Positions 32,576 to 41,028 of a DNA stretch of 60,703 nucleotides are shown here, one piece after another. Source of the stretch: Clostridiaceae bacterium (lineage in GTDB: Bacteria > Bacillota > Clostridia > Oscillospirales > Acutalibacteraceae); NCBI GenBank assembly GCA_016297645.1, contig JAEDGF010000003.1, forward strand, positions 1 to 60,703. The letters are read 5' to 3'. How positions within the stretch are numbered: the stretch's first letter is position 1; every line of letters starts with the position of its first letter. The notes under the pieces are model-generated. The model had not been told where the DNA came from and made no database searches. It saw only the letters and a list, made by a program, of their open reading frames with translations. A program made the position numbers and the translations under genes.

Positions 32576-33616
32576 TTATTTTTCTCCTTTTTCGATAGCT
32601 TCAAATAAACCGTTGAGGTAGCACGCGCCGAGCGCTCTGTCGAACAAGCCGTAGCCGGGCTTGCCATCCTCGCCCCAAATGTTTCTGCCGTGGTCGGGAC
32701 GGACATACTCGTTAAAGCCGCCCTTGACGAGTGCCTTTACGATGTTGTAGATGTCAAGACTGCCGCACTCGGTCTTATGTCCGACTTCTCTGAAATCAAG
32801 TTCGTTGGAATAGATGATATTGCGTATGTGCGCAAAGTGAATTTTTCCGCGCTGCGAGTAGTCGTATGCCATTTTTACGAGGTCGTTGTTTCTGCCTGCG
32901 CCGAGCGAACCCGTGCAGAAGGTTATGCCGTTGGCGTTGTCCGGGATAGCGGCAAAAAGACGCTCGTAGTCGTCCGCGCACGAAATTATACGGGGCAGAC
33001 CGAAGCAGTCCCACGGCGGATCGTCGGGGTGGATAGCCATTGTGATACCGGTTTCCTTACATACGGGGATGACAGCTTCGAGGAAGTAAACAAGATTATT
33101 GAAGAGCTGCTCATGCGACATTCCCTCGTAGCTTTTAAGGAGTCCTTGAAGCTCCTCGGGCGTGTAGCTCTCGTCCCAGCCGGGGAGCGAGAGGTGCTTC
33201 GGGTCAAGGCTGAGAATCTCGCTGTGGTTATAGGAAAGGCTGTTGGAGCCGTCCGCAGCCGGAGTGTGGAGATTGGTTCTGAGCCAGTCGAAAACAGGCA
33301 TGAAGTTGTAGCATATGCACTTAACGCCTATCTGAGAAAGCCGCCTGATGTTCTCGCAGTAGTTTGCGATATATTCATCGCGTTTGCCGCGTCCGAGCTT
33401 TATGTCCTCGTGTACGGGAACCGACTCGATGACCTCGGTTTCAAGCTGCGCATCATCACAAGCCTTTTTGATTTTATAAAGGCTCTCGTTGCTCCAAACG
33501 GTGCCCACCGGTGTGTCGTAAACAGCTGTGACAACGCCGGTCATGCCCGGAATCTGGCGTATATCGCCGAGCGTTATGCTGTCATTCGGGCCGTACCATC
33601 TGAATGTCATTTTCAT
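32576..33616 (-). CDS. uxuA: Mannonate dehydratase
   Basis: Dehydrates D-mannonate to 2-keto-3-deoxygluconate with Mn2+ or Fe2+. 346 residues, standard for UxuA. Family segments: N-terminal MTFRWYGPNDSITL, CICYNFMPVFDWLRT, IHPDDPP (metal region), TFCTGSLGA and EYVRPDHGR near the C-terminus. The start at 33616 follows AAAGGAGGATATACATTT. It lies 23 bases from kdgK and 1 base from uxuB, firmly within the operon. It defines the pathway as hexuronate catabolism by the isomerase route. Confidence 0.97.
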   Translation of the reverse strand: MKMTFRWYGPNDSITLGDIRQIPGMTGVVTAVYDTPVGTVWSNESLYKIKKACDDAQLETEVIESVPVHEDIKLGRGKRDEYIANYCENIRRLSQIGVKCICYNFMPVFDWLRTNLHTPAADGSNSLSYNHSEILSLDPKHLSLPGWDESYTPEELQGLLKSYEGMSHEQLFNNLVYFLEAVIPVCKETGITMAIHPDDPPWDCFGLPRIISCADDYERLFAAIPDNANGITFCTGSLGAGRNNDLVKMAYDYSQRGKIHFAHIRNIIYSNELDFREVGHKTECGSLDIYNIVKALVKGGFNEYVRPDHGRNIWGEDGKPGYGLFDRALGACYLNGLFEAIEKGEK

Positions 33617-33639
33617 AAATGTATATCCTCCTTTTTTTA

Positions 33640-34743
33640 TTACCGTTTTACGCCTGCGCCTCCGCCGGAAGCAAGATTCTCCACTTCCGCGAGAGAAGCA
33701 AGCGAGTTGTCGCCGGGGGTGGTCATGGCAAGTGCGCCGTGCGCAACGCCCGTTTCGAGCGCTTTTTGGCAGTCGCCGTATTCAGTGAGTCCGTAGATAA
33801 GACCGGACGCGAAAGCGTCGCCGCCGCCTACACGGTCGTAGATTTCGAGTCCCTCAAAGGTGCGGCTCTTAAACATCTCGCCGTCACGGTAGAGGTATGC
33901 GCCCCAGTCGTTTCTCGAAGCCGAAAGAACCTTGCGGTGCGTGCAGGCTATCATTTTGATATTGGGGTATTTTTTTATCGTTTCCGCGAAGAGCTTTTTG
34001 TAGTAAAGCGTGCCGCTCAGATCTGTTTTCGGAGCGGGAACACCGAGCCTTTCCGTAATGTCATTGGGACCGGCTATGAGCAGATCGGTATTTTTTACCA
34101 CCTCGCGCAGAGCTTCTATCTGTTTTTCCGGGTTTGAAAGTGCCTTCCACAGTGACGGACGGTAGTTCATGTCAAACGAAACGGCTGCGCCGTGTTTTTT
34201 CGCGTCTTTGACCGCTTTCAGTACGGTATCTGCGGTAATGTCGGACAGCGCCGTGAAGATTCCGCCGGTGTGAAACCAACGCGTGCCGAGCGTGCCGAAT
34301 ATGTAGTCGCCGTCTATCATGTCGGACGACAGTTGAGAAGCCGCCGATTTTGCCCTGTCGGAGGTTCCCGAAGCGCCTCTGACTCCGAAGCCCCTGTCGA
34401 CGAAATTCAAGCCGTTGCGTACACTCTTGCCGATGCCGTCATATTCGAACCACTTTATGAGCGATGTGTCCGTGCCGCTTGTCCTGATGAGGTTTTCGGC
34501 GAGTCTGCCGAGGTCGTTGTCGGCAAACGCGGTGATTACTCCCGTTCTCCAACGAAAACAGCTTGAAAGCGCCCTTGCGACATTGTATTCGCCGCCGCCC
34601 TCCCAGACATTGAAGGAGCGGGCATTTCTCACCTTCGTATCGCCGGGGTCGAACCTGAGCATGATTTCCCCGAGCGACACAAGGTCGTAACGGCAGCTTT
34701 CTCTGCTTTTCAGATTAAACAGATCGGTTATTTTTTCTTCCAA
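33640..34743 (-). CDS. kdgK: PfkB-family sugar kinase, probable 2-keto-3-deoxygluconate kinase
   Basis: Ribokinase-family kinase of 367 residues. SLGEIMLRFDPGD at the N-terminus, sugar-binding WEGGGEYNVARALS, SFDMNYRPSLW, and the anion-hole/catalytic motif DRVGGGDAFASGLIYGL (GGGD for the usual GAGD, with the catalytic Asp). The operon context between uxuA and eda makes phosphorylation of KDG to KDPG the natural role. The N-terminal 18 residues before the fold are longer than usual. It starts 17 bases after the epimerase-like gene. Confidence 0.88.
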   Translation of the reverse strand: MEEKITDLFNLKSRESCRYDLVSLGEIMLRFDPGDTKVRNARSFNVWEGGGEYNVARALSSCFRWRTGVITAFADNDLGRLAENLIRTSGTDTSLIKWFEYDGIGKSVRNGLNFVDRGFGVRGASGTSDRAKSAASQLSSDMIDGDYIFGTLGTRWFHTGGIFTALSDITADTVLKAVKDAKKHGAAVSFDMNYRPSLWKALSNPEKQIEALREVVKNTDLLIAGPNDITERLGVPAPKTDLSGTLYYKKLFAETIKKYPNIKMIACTHRKVLSASRNDWGAYLYRDGEMFKSRTFEGLEIYDRVGGGDAFASGLIYGLTEYGDCQKALETGVAHGALAMTTPGDNSLASLAEVENLASGGGAGVKR

Positions 34744-34759
34744 ATTATCTTCCTCCGTA

Positions 34760-35554
34760 TCAGTAGTCCGATATTATTCTCAGTCGGTTTATTGAGGCGT
34801 ATGCCTTTGCCGTAAACTGTTCAAGGCTGAGATCGGCATATTTGTCGCTGCCCTCGTGGGGGAGGTCTATTTCGAGCATGAGCGTTCCCTTGTAGCCGCT
34901 GTTATGAAGCAGCTCGGCTGTCCTGCGGAAATCGATCTGCCCGTCAAACGGCAGCAGGTGTTCATCAATGTTATACTGGCAGTTGTTGTCGTGAATATGC
35001 GTCAGAATGCATCTGTCGCCGAAAAACGGCATATACTCTCTGCCGTGCGCAAAACATTTTTCGTGACCTGTGTCCCAGCAGAAGCCGACAGGGGAGTCTT
35101 TGCCGTATATTTCGAGAACGGTTGCGATGTTCCCGAGCTTTCGCTGATTTTCAACCGCTATTTTTATGTTTTTCTCTGCCGCAAGCTGCACCACCGAGTC
35201 GAAACGATCCAATCCGATGTCGGTCACATGGGGGCAATTCTCTTTTGAACTGATGTGCATAATCACGGTCGGAATGTCGAACTCCGCCGCAAGAGCGACG
35301 CTTTGTGAGAGAAGCGCCGCAGTTTCGTCGCCCTTTTCGCCCGGCAGCCACAAATCGTTTATCCCATCGCGAGGGGCGTGAAGCGCTTCGTAAAACAGAC
35401 CGAGCGAATCGCCCTTCTCTTTCATATGACTGATAAAATCACGGTCGTTACCGTAGGTAAAAAAGCATTCGAAGCCTGCGCGTGCAGCTGCTTCGGCAAA
35501 CGGATCAACACCGTAGGTTATGTTCTGTCTGATGTTGATGCCTACTTTTCTCAT
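34760..35554 (-). CDS. Sugar phosphate isomerase/epimerase family TIM-barrel protein
   Basis: First gene of the hexuronate operon, 264 residues, of the xylose-isomerase-like/AP-endonuclease-2 superfamily. Metal-ligand positions are recognisable: Glu in YEALHAPRDG, His in VIMHISS, Glu in KIAVENQRK, DTGHE and HIHDN, and Glu near the end in MLEIDLP. Relatives include hexulose epimerases and inosose enzymes. Since uxaC is absent from the operon, it might convert the uronate or a related sugar acid before UxuB, but that is inference only. I start at ATG 35554 behind GGAG; the TTG at 35563 is too close to the ribosome site. Confidence 0.72.
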   Translation of the reverse strand: MRKVGINIRQNITYGVDPFAEAAARAGFECFFTYGNDRDFISHMKEKGDSLGLFYEALHAPRDGINDLWLPGEKGDETAALLSQSVALAAEFDIPTVIMHISSKENCPHVTDIGLDRFDSVVQLAAEKNIKIAVENQRKLGNIATVLEIYGKDSPVGFCWDTGHEKCFAHGREYMPFFGDRCILTHIHDNNCQYNIDEHLLPFDGQIDFRRTAELLHNSGYKGTLMLEIDLPHEGSDKYADLSLEQFTAKAYASINRLRIISDY

Positions 35555-35592
35555 ACAATTCAACTCCGTTTCGAAAAAACTGTCTTAAAATT

Positions 35593-35621
35593 ATAGTACC
35601 ACTCAAAAACGGTCAAGTCAA
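35593..35621 (-). promoter_or_regulatory. Promoter of the hexuronate operon
   Basis: On the minus strand TTGACT (35621-35616), 17 bases, TACTAT (35598-35593), 38 bases before the first start codon. Confidence 0.75.
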
Positions 35622-35698
35622 TATAGTATAAACAAAAGAACAGACAATCGGTTATTTTCGGAAAAAACCGAAAAAATTAAAAGGTTATGTCGTCATAC

Positions 35699-35727
35699 TT
35701 GAAAAAACTGCCCCGATAAGCTATACT
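35699..35727 (+). promoter_or_regulatory. Promoter of tgt
   Basis: TTGAAA (35699-35704), 17 bases, TATACT (35722-35727). Confidence 0.75.
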
Positions 35728-35731
35728 AAGA

Positions 35732-35786
35732 GCAGATACCGTCTGCGGACGGCTTTTTTAACAAAACGGAAAGCGTTCGGCGCTTT
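35732..35786 (+). promoter_or_regulatory. tgt leader with competing hairpins
   Basis: Near the transcript start, CCGTC (35739-35743)/GACGG (35748-35752) forms a hairpin followed by CTTTTTT, a small terminator. GCAGA (35732-35736) can instead pair with TCTGC (35742-35746), which would break it. A third stem AAAGCG/CGCTTT lies next to the ribosome site. It does not match the preQ1 riboswitch classes I know. Confidence 0.4.
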
Positions 35787-35799
35787 GAAAGGAATAACT

Positions 35800-36936
35800 G
35801 TGTACAGATTACTTAAAAAGGACGGGAAGGCGCGCCGCGGCGAATTTGAAACGGTTCACGGAACGGTGCAGACTCCCGGATTTATGAATGTTGCTACCTG
35901 CGCCGCCATAAAGGGCGGTCTTTCGGCTTTTGATCTTGAAGATATAAACTGTCAGGTCATGCTTTGCAACACATATCATCTCCATGTCCGTACTGGTGAC
36001 AAGCTGATAAAAGAAATGGGCGGACTTCACCGTTTTACCGGTTGGACACACCCTATTTTGACCGATTCCGGCGGATTTCAGGTGTTTTCCCTTGCAAAGC
36101 TCCGCGCAATAAAGGAGGAGGGCGTGACCTTCAACTGCCACATAGACGGGCGGCGTATCTTTATGGGACCGGAGGAGAGTATGAAAATACAGTCAAACCT
36201 CGGCTCAACCATAGCAATGGCATTTGACGAGTGTGTTGAAAATCCTGCAAAATACGATTACGCAAAAATGTCGTGCGAGCGCACTACCAGATGGCTTATC
36301 CGCTGCAAGGAGGAGCACGACAGGCTCAATGCTCTGTGCGACGCGGTTAATCCGCATCAGCTGCTTTTCGGTATAAATCAGGGCTGCACATATGACGATC
36401 TGCGTATAAAGCACATGGAGGAAATAGCAAAGCTCGATCTTGACGGATATGCGATAGGCGGACTTGCCGTCGGCGAGCCTGCCGAAGATATGTACAGGAT
36501 TATTTCCGCCGTGGAGCCGTATGCCCCTGCCGACAAAATACGCTATCTTATGGGCGTCGGAACACCGGGGAATATCATTGAAAGCGTAAGGCGCGGAGTC
36601 GATCTTTTTGATTGTGTTATGCCCTCGCGCAACGCCCGTCACGGACATCTTTTTACATGGGACGGCGTGATAAATATCAATAATGCAAAATACGAAACCG
36701 ATCTGCGCCCCATAGACGGCAAGTGCGACTGCCCCGTGTGCCGTAAGTTCTCGCGGGCGTACATACGCCACCTTGTCAAGGCAAAAGAGGTTTTGGCTCT
36801 CAGGTTTTGCGTTATGCACAACCTCTACTTTTATAATTCGCTGATGACAAAGATACGCGAAGCTATCGACAACGGCACATATGATGAATTCTACTCCGAA
36901 AATGTATTGAAGCTCGACGCACGCGCGTCGGACTGA
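35800..36936 (+). CDS. tgt: Queuine/preQ1 tRNA-ribosyltransferase
   Basis: Exchanges guanine 34 for preQ1 (bacteria) in tRNAs with GUN anticodons, a step in queuosine synthesis. The 378-residue protein contains NTYHLHVRTG, TDSGGFQVFSL (general-acid Asp), GGLAVGEP, the nucleophile Asp in DLFDCVMPSRNARHG and the zinc site CDCPVC...H. I start at GTG 35800 (read MYRLLKKDGKARRGEF), since GAAAGGA at 35787-35793 is well spaced; the TTG at 35785 would sit before that site. No queuosine-synthesis genes are adjacent. It is followed 23 bases later by the EFR1 gene, probably co-transcribed. Confidence 0.96.
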   Translation: MYRLLKKDGKARRGEFETVHGTVQTPGFMNVATCAAIKGGLSAFDLEDINCQVMLCNTYHLHVRTGDKLIKEMGGLHRFTGWTHPILTDSGGFQVFSLAKLRAIKEEGVTFNCHIDGRRIFMGPEESMKIQSNLGSTIAMAFDECVENPAKYDYAKMSCERTTRWLIRCKEEHDRLNALCDAVNPHQLLFGINQGCTYDDLRIKHMEEIAKLDLDGYAIGGLAVGEPAEDMYRIISAVEPYAPADKIRYLMGVGTPGNIIESVRRGVDLFDCVMPSRNARHGHLFTWDGVININNAKYETDLRPIDGKCDCPVCRKFSRAYIRHLVKAKEVLALRFCVMHNLYFYNSLMTKIREAIDNGTYDEFYSENVLKLDARASD

Positions 36937-36959
36937 CCAAAAGGCGGTGAAGAACTGTT

Positions 36960-37718
36960 ATGGTATACTGTTTTTCCGGCACCGGGAACAGTGCCTATAT
37001 TGCCAAAAAAATATCCGACAAGACGGGCGAGAGGTTTTTTGACATAAATGCGGCTGTAAAAAGCGGCAGCAAAGACCCCGTTAACGATGAGAGCGACCGT
37101 CTTGTTTTCGTAACACCCACTTATGCGTGGCGAATTCCGAAGGTGGTTGACGAATGGATAAGAGCGACCGATTTCGGCGAGAAAAAACGGGCTTGGTTTG
37201 TTATGGACTGCGGCGGCGAAATAGGCAATGCCGCAAAGTACAATATTGAATTATGTAAAGCGAAAAACTTTACATATATGGGTACATATCAGATAGTTAT
37301 GCCCGAAAATTATATAGCGATGTTCGGCGTTCCCGAAAAAGAAAAGGCGTTGAAAATAATCGAAAAAGCCGAGCCGTTCATTGATTGTGCCGGTTCGGCG
37401 ATAGCTGACGGCGCGAAGTTCCCTCTGACGAGAAATAACCTTTACGACCGCTTCATGAGCGGCGCGGTCAATGGTATTTTTTACCGTATGTTTGTAAAGG
37501 CTGACAGCTTTACGGCAGGCGGCGGCTGTAAAGGCTGCGGATTGTGCGTCAGTGTGTGTCCGCTGAACAATATCCGCCTTGAAAACAATAAACCCGTGTG
37601 GGGCAAAAACTGCACTCATTGCATGGCGTGTATTTGCCGCTGCCCGTATGAAGCGATAGAGTACGGTAAAAAGAGCATCGGAAAACCGCGCTACACCTGT
37701 GAAAAAACAGTGAAGTAA
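36960..37718 (+). CDS. EFR1-type flavodoxin-ferredoxin fusion
   Basis: A 252-residue redox protein with an N-terminal flavodoxin-like domain (FMN phosphate loop FSGTGNSAYIAKKI at 5-18; TPTYAWRIPKVV) and two [4Fe-4S] motifs near the C-terminus, CKGCGLCVSVCP and CTHCMACICRCP. This domain pair defines the EFR1 family, widespread in anaerobic Clostridia and Bacteroidia and presumed to be a single-chain electron-transfer protein. The partner is unknown. RBS GGCGGTG precedes ATG 36960. The space after it carries short direct repeats of AAAAACAGTGAAGT derived from the gene's own 3' end. Confidence 0.88.
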   Translation: MVYCFSGTGNSAYIAKKISDKTGERFFDINAAVKSGSKDPVNDESDRLVFVTPTYAWRIPKVVDEWIRATDFGEKKRAWFVMDCGGEIGNAAKYNIELCKAKNFTYMGTYQIVMPENYIAMFGVPEKEKALKIIEKAEPFIDCAGSAIADGAKFPLTRNNLYDRFMSGAVNGIFYRMFVKADSFTAGGGCKGCGLCVSVCPLNNIRLENNKPVWGKNCTHCMACICRCPYEAIEYGKKSIGKPRYTCEKTVK

Positions 37719-38100
37719 AGCGGGAAGAAAACATAAAAACGCACCGGCAAAAACAGTGAAGTCGAGTAAAAAAACAAAAGCAGCACCCGGCAAAAACGGA
37801 AAACCTACATTCTGCTAAATTTTGGCATATACAATGGTTTTAGACCGATTTATTGATATTTTAGAAATTAAACACCTTAAAAATATTCCAGTTTAAGAAC
37901 TATTGTGCTGTAATGAGTTTATTTTCTTCGCCGTTTCTCTGCTATTACAAAAAATCATTAACACATACAAAAATATCTTTTTTGAGTCTTTGATCTCACA
38001 TATTCTTTGATTATCTTCCGTTTTCTCGTTCTTTCTCGTTTTGTATGTGATAATTCCGAGGGGAATTTAGGGGTAAAGTCGCGCTGAGAAGATAAAAAAG
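37719..38100. other. AT-rich intergenic region without a credible gene
   Basis: About 380 bases. The first 80 carry a copy of AAAAACAGTGAAGT (also the last bases of the EFR1 gene) and two CCGGCAAAAAC motifs. From about 37800 to 38060 the sequence is markedly AT-richer than its surroundings, with stops in all frames and no ribosome site or hairpin of note. It might be a remnant of transferred DNA. Confidence 0.4.
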
Positions 38101-38103
38101 AAC

Positions 38104-38159
38104 CCGGCAAAACGGGCTGAATCAGATTAAAATGCTTGAATTCAGCCCGGGCAAGCCGG
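38104..38159 (-). terminator. Terminator of folP
   Basis: Large hairpin: inner perfect stem CGGGCTGAAT (38113-38122)/ATTCAGCCCG (38140-38149) and outer CCGGC/GCCGG; on the minus strand it is followed by GTTCTTTTTT. Confidence 0.75.
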
Positions 38160-38217
38160 TATTTTCTTCTGTTTGCCGTTTCTTTACTGCGTCGTCAAAA
38201 CCTTTATATCGCAAAAA

Positions 38218-39063
38218 CTAATTGAAATGTCTTATCAATCTGTCCGCCGTGCGTATTGCCTTTGCGTGCAGCGGGACATTGTGGACTCTTATTATGTCCG
38301 CGCCGCCGATAACGCTCAGCGTGTTGCAGATAAGTGTAGCTTCGTCCCGTTTCGCAGCGTCCGGTTCGTCCGAAACAGCGCCCACAAACCGCTTGCGCGA
38401 CAGTGCCGATAAAAGCGCCGCGCCGTGCGTATTAAGAGTACCGAGATTTTTGAGAAGCTCGATGTTTTGCATTTCGTCCTTCGAAAAGCCGAAGCCCGGG
38501 TCAAGGCATATTTTTTCGACGGGAATGCCGTGGGCGGCGGCATATTCCGCTGCGGAGTCGAAAAAATTCTGAACGCTCAAAGATGCGCCGCCTGGGTAGT
38601 CTGCGACGCTTTCCGCCCTGCCGGTCGCCACTCCGCCGTGCATAAGTATCCATCCGGCTCCGCTTCTTTTTATAAGCTCGGCGGTTTTTTCGTTAAAAAC
38701 ACCGCTTACATCATTTATTATCGCAGCGCCTGCGTCGATACATCTTTCCGCAACTTCCGGCACAAAGGTGTCGACAGACACGGGAAGGCTTGTGTGTTTT
38801 ATTATCTCCGGCAAGACAGCCGAGAGCCTTTTCCACTCCTCCTCGGGGGTGATATATTCCGCTCCCGGACGAGTCGAGAAAGCGCCGATGTCTATTATAT
38901 CCGCGCCGTTTTCCTCCATTTCGGCAGCGTGTGCCGCCGCTTTTTCGGGGGAAAACCACATTCCTCCGTCCGAAAACGAATCGGGCGTTACATTGAGTAT
39001 GCCCATTATATATGTTTTTGAGCCGAGCGGGATTTGTCCCCCGGCAAAAGAAAAGAAACGCAT
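38218..39063 (-). CDS. folP: Dihydropteroate synthase
   Basis: Condenses 6-hydroxymethyl-dihydropterin diphosphate with p-aminobenzoate in folate synthesis; the sulfonamide target. The 281-residue protein is monofunctional. Signatures: GILNVTPDSFSDGG, DIIDIGAFSTRPGAEYI (most relatives have DIGGESTRPG), NDVSG, DPGFGFSKD, SRKRFVG and the C-terminal IIRVHNV. RBS AAGGGGGC precedes ATG 39063. No other folate gene is nearby, and it has its own promoter and terminator, so it is a stand-alone unit here. Confidence 0.95.
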   Translation of the reverse strand: MRFFSFAGGQIPLGSKTYIMGILNVTPDSFSDGGMWFSPEKAAAHAAEMEENGADIIDIGAFSTRPGAEYITPEEEWKRLSAVLPEIIKHTSLPVSVDTFVPEVAERCIDAGAAIINDVSGVFNEKTAELIKRSGAGWILMHGGVATGRAESVADYPGGASLSVQNFFDSAAEYAAAHGIPVEKICLDPGFGFSKDEMQNIELLKNLGTLNTHGAALLSALSRKRFVGAVSDEPDAAKRDEATLICNTLSVIGGADIIRVHNVPLHAKAIRTADRLIRHFN

Positions 39064-39092
39064 ATTTCTGCCCCCTTGAAGCGAATGGAGTA

Positions 39093-39121
39093 AATATACA
39101 GCAGTCGCGTGTAAAAGTCAA
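39093..39121 (-). promoter_or_regulatory. Promoter of folP
   Basis: On the minus strand TTGACT (39121-39116), 17 bases, TATATT (39098-39093). The remaining 190 bases up to the ACT-gene promoter hold an isolated TATAAT near 39235 but nothing I can support as a gene. Confidence 0.8.
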
Positions 39122-39313
39122 GTTCGGGCAACCTCGGCCGTTTGTATTCTGCGGTGAGTTTTTTGGATACGCCGCGCCGTGTTTATGTCAAAAACCGTAC
39201 GGAGGTTATTTGCAACAGCGGAGAAAAAGCCGCGTATAATACGGGTAAGAGAGGTTTTTTGCCTGTCCTGCGTTTTGACACAAGAATTTGTTGCACATAA
39301 AAAGAATTTGTAA

Positions 39314-39342
39314 TTGAATTGCCGTTTGTTTTATAGTAAAAT
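39314..39342 (+). promoter_or_regulatory. Promoter of the ACT-DUF711-GH106 operon
   Basis: TTGAAT (39314-39319), 17 bases, TAAAAT (39337-39342). Confidence 0.78.
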
Positions 39343-39373
39343 ATAGCGGTAAATACATTTTTCGGAGGTTAAA

Positions 39374-39643
39374 ATGAAAGCAGTAATAACTGTAACGGGA
39401 AAAGACAATGTCGGCATAATCGCCGGTGTAAGCGCGCTGTGCGCGGAAAAGGGCGTGAATATACTCGATATCACTCAGAGCGTTCTGAGTGAGTATTTCG
39501 CGATGATAATGCTCGCGGATGTGGACGGACTCACCGTTCCGTTCGCGGATTTCGCCGATATGCTCGGCGATTACGGACAGAGCAGAGGACTTGATATCCA
39601 TACAATGCACGAGGATATTTTCAACACAATGCACCACATATAA
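39374..39643 (+). CDS. ACT-domain protein (UPF0237)
   Basis: An 89-residue protein that is one complete ACT ligand-binding domain: KAVITVTGKDNVGIIAGVSALCAEKGVNILDI at the start, with the glycine loop and first helix, and a second half ending HEDIFNTMHHI. ACT domains usually bind amino acids and regulate partner enzymes. In many Firmicutes this small protein is encoded directly before a DUF711/PFL-type protein, as here (21 bases). RBS GGAGG lies at 39363-39367. The ligand and the partner's activity are unknown. Confidence 0.9.
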   Translation: MKAVITVTGKDNVGIIAGVSALCAEKGVNILDITQSVLSEYFAMIMLADVDGLTVPFADFADMLGDYGQSRGLDIHTMHEDIFNTMHHI

Positions 39644-39664
39644 AAAACGGGAGATAGTTTATTT

Positions 39665-41023
39665 ATGATAAACACGGCGGATATACTTGAAACAATAAAT
39701 ATGATTCGTCAGGAAAATCTCGATATACGCACGATAACAATGGGTATATCGCTTTTTGACTGCGTCAGCGACGACGAGAAGCGTCTTTGCTGCAATATCT
39801 ACGACAAAATAACGAAAAAAGCCGAACACCTTGTAAAGGTCGGTACCGAAATAGAAAAACAGTACGGCATTCCGATAGTAAACAAAAGGGTGTCGGTAAC
39901 GCCCGTTTCGCTTGTCGGCGGCAGGCACGGGCGCGATACATACATAAAAATCGCCGAAACGCTCGACAGAGCGGCTGATACACTCGGAATAAATTTCATC
40001 GGCGGTTTTTCCGCGCTTGTCGATAAGGGCTTTACCGACGGCGCGAGAGAGCTTATCGCCTCGATTCCCGAAGCGCTGTGTTCGACCGGAAAAGTTTGTT
40101 CGAGCGTAAATGTCGCGTCCACAAAAGCCGGAATTAACATGGATGCCGTACGGCTCATGGGCGAAACGGTAAAAAAGACGGCGTATCTGTCGCGCGACAA
40201 CGGTTCGATAGGCTGTGCTAAGCTCGTGGTTTTTGCGAATGTGCCGCAGGATAACCCTTTCATGGCAGGCGCGTTCCACGGAATAGGCGAGCCCGAATGC
40301 GTGATAAATGTGGGCGTTTCCGGACCCGGAGTCGTTGCCTCCGCGATAAAGAGAGCAGGCGACTGCGATTTGTCCGCTCTTGCCGATGTTATAAAAAAGA
40401 CGGCGTTCAAGATAACCCGTGTGGGACAGCTCGTTGCGGGCGAAGCGGCAGACAGACTCGGCGTGCCGTTCGGTATAGTCGACCTCTCGCTTGCTCCCAC
40501 ACCTGCGATAGGGGATTCCGTTGCACGCATTCTCGAAGAAATGGGACTTGAAAAATGCGGCGCACACGGCACTACCGCCTGCCTTGCAATGCTCAATGAC
40601 GCAGTCAAAAAGGGCGGCGTTATGGCAAGCTCTCATGTCGGCGGACTTTCGGGCGCGTTTATTCCCGTGTCCGAGGACGAGGGCATGATTTCGGCGGTGT
40701 CCGACGGCAGTCTTACGATAGAAAAGCTTGAAGCCATGACGGCGGTCTGCTCGGTCGGACTCGACATGATAGCAATTCCCGGAGATACAACATCCGCAGT
40801 TATTTCGGGCATTATCGCCGACGAAATTTCGATAGGCGTTGCAAATACAAAAACCACAGCCGTAAGAGTTATCCCGGCATACGGCAAAAAAGAAGGGGAC
40901 AGCGTGGAGTTCGGCGGACTTCTCGGCTACGCTCCCGTTATTCCGCTCAACACAAATTCACCCGAGCGCTTTATATCAAGGGGCGGCAGAATTCCCGCAC
41001 CGATTCACTCGCTTAAAAATTAG
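39665..41023 (+). CDS. DUF711/UPF0210 (PFL-like) family protein
   Basis: A 452-residue cytoplasmic protein of the UPF0210 family, conserved in anaerobes and structurally related to pyruvate formate-lyase-type barrels but of unproven function. Typical stretches are DIRTITMGISLFDC, FIGGFSALVDKGFT, SVNVASTKAGINMDAV, FHGIGEPECVINVGVSGPGV and SVGLDMIAIPGDT. It lies 21 bases after the ACT-domain gene, with GGGAG upstream; the pair is a conserved unit and the ACT protein is probably its regulator. No glycine-radical motif or signal peptide is seen. Confidence 0.9.
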   Translation: MINTADILETINMIRQENLDIRTITMGISLFDCVSDDEKRLCCNIYDKITKKAEHLVKVGTEIEKQYGIPIVNKRVSVTPVSLVGGRHGRDTYIKIAETLDRAADTLGINFIGGFSALVDKGFTDGARELIASIPEALCSTGKVCSSVNVASTKAGINMDAVRLMGETVKKTAYLSRDNGSIGCAKLVVFANVPQDNPFMAGAFHGIGEPECVINVGVSGPGVVASAIKRAGDCDLSALADVIKKTAFKITRVGQLVAGEAADRLGVPFGIVDLSLAPTPAIGDSVARILEEMGLEKCGAHGTTACLAMLNDAVKKGGVMASSHVGGLSGAFIPVSEDEGMISAVSDGSLTIEKLEAMTAVCSVGLDMIAIPGDTTSAVISGIIADEISIGVANTKTTAVRVIPAYGKKEGDSVEFGGLLGYAPVIPLNTNSPERFISRGGRIPAPIHSLKN

Positions 41024-41028
41024 CACTT

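Noticed and set aside
35732..35786. preQ1 riboswitch upstream of tgt
   Set aside because: The A-rich tail pseudoknot and loop sequences of the known classes are absent; only small competing hairpins are seen.
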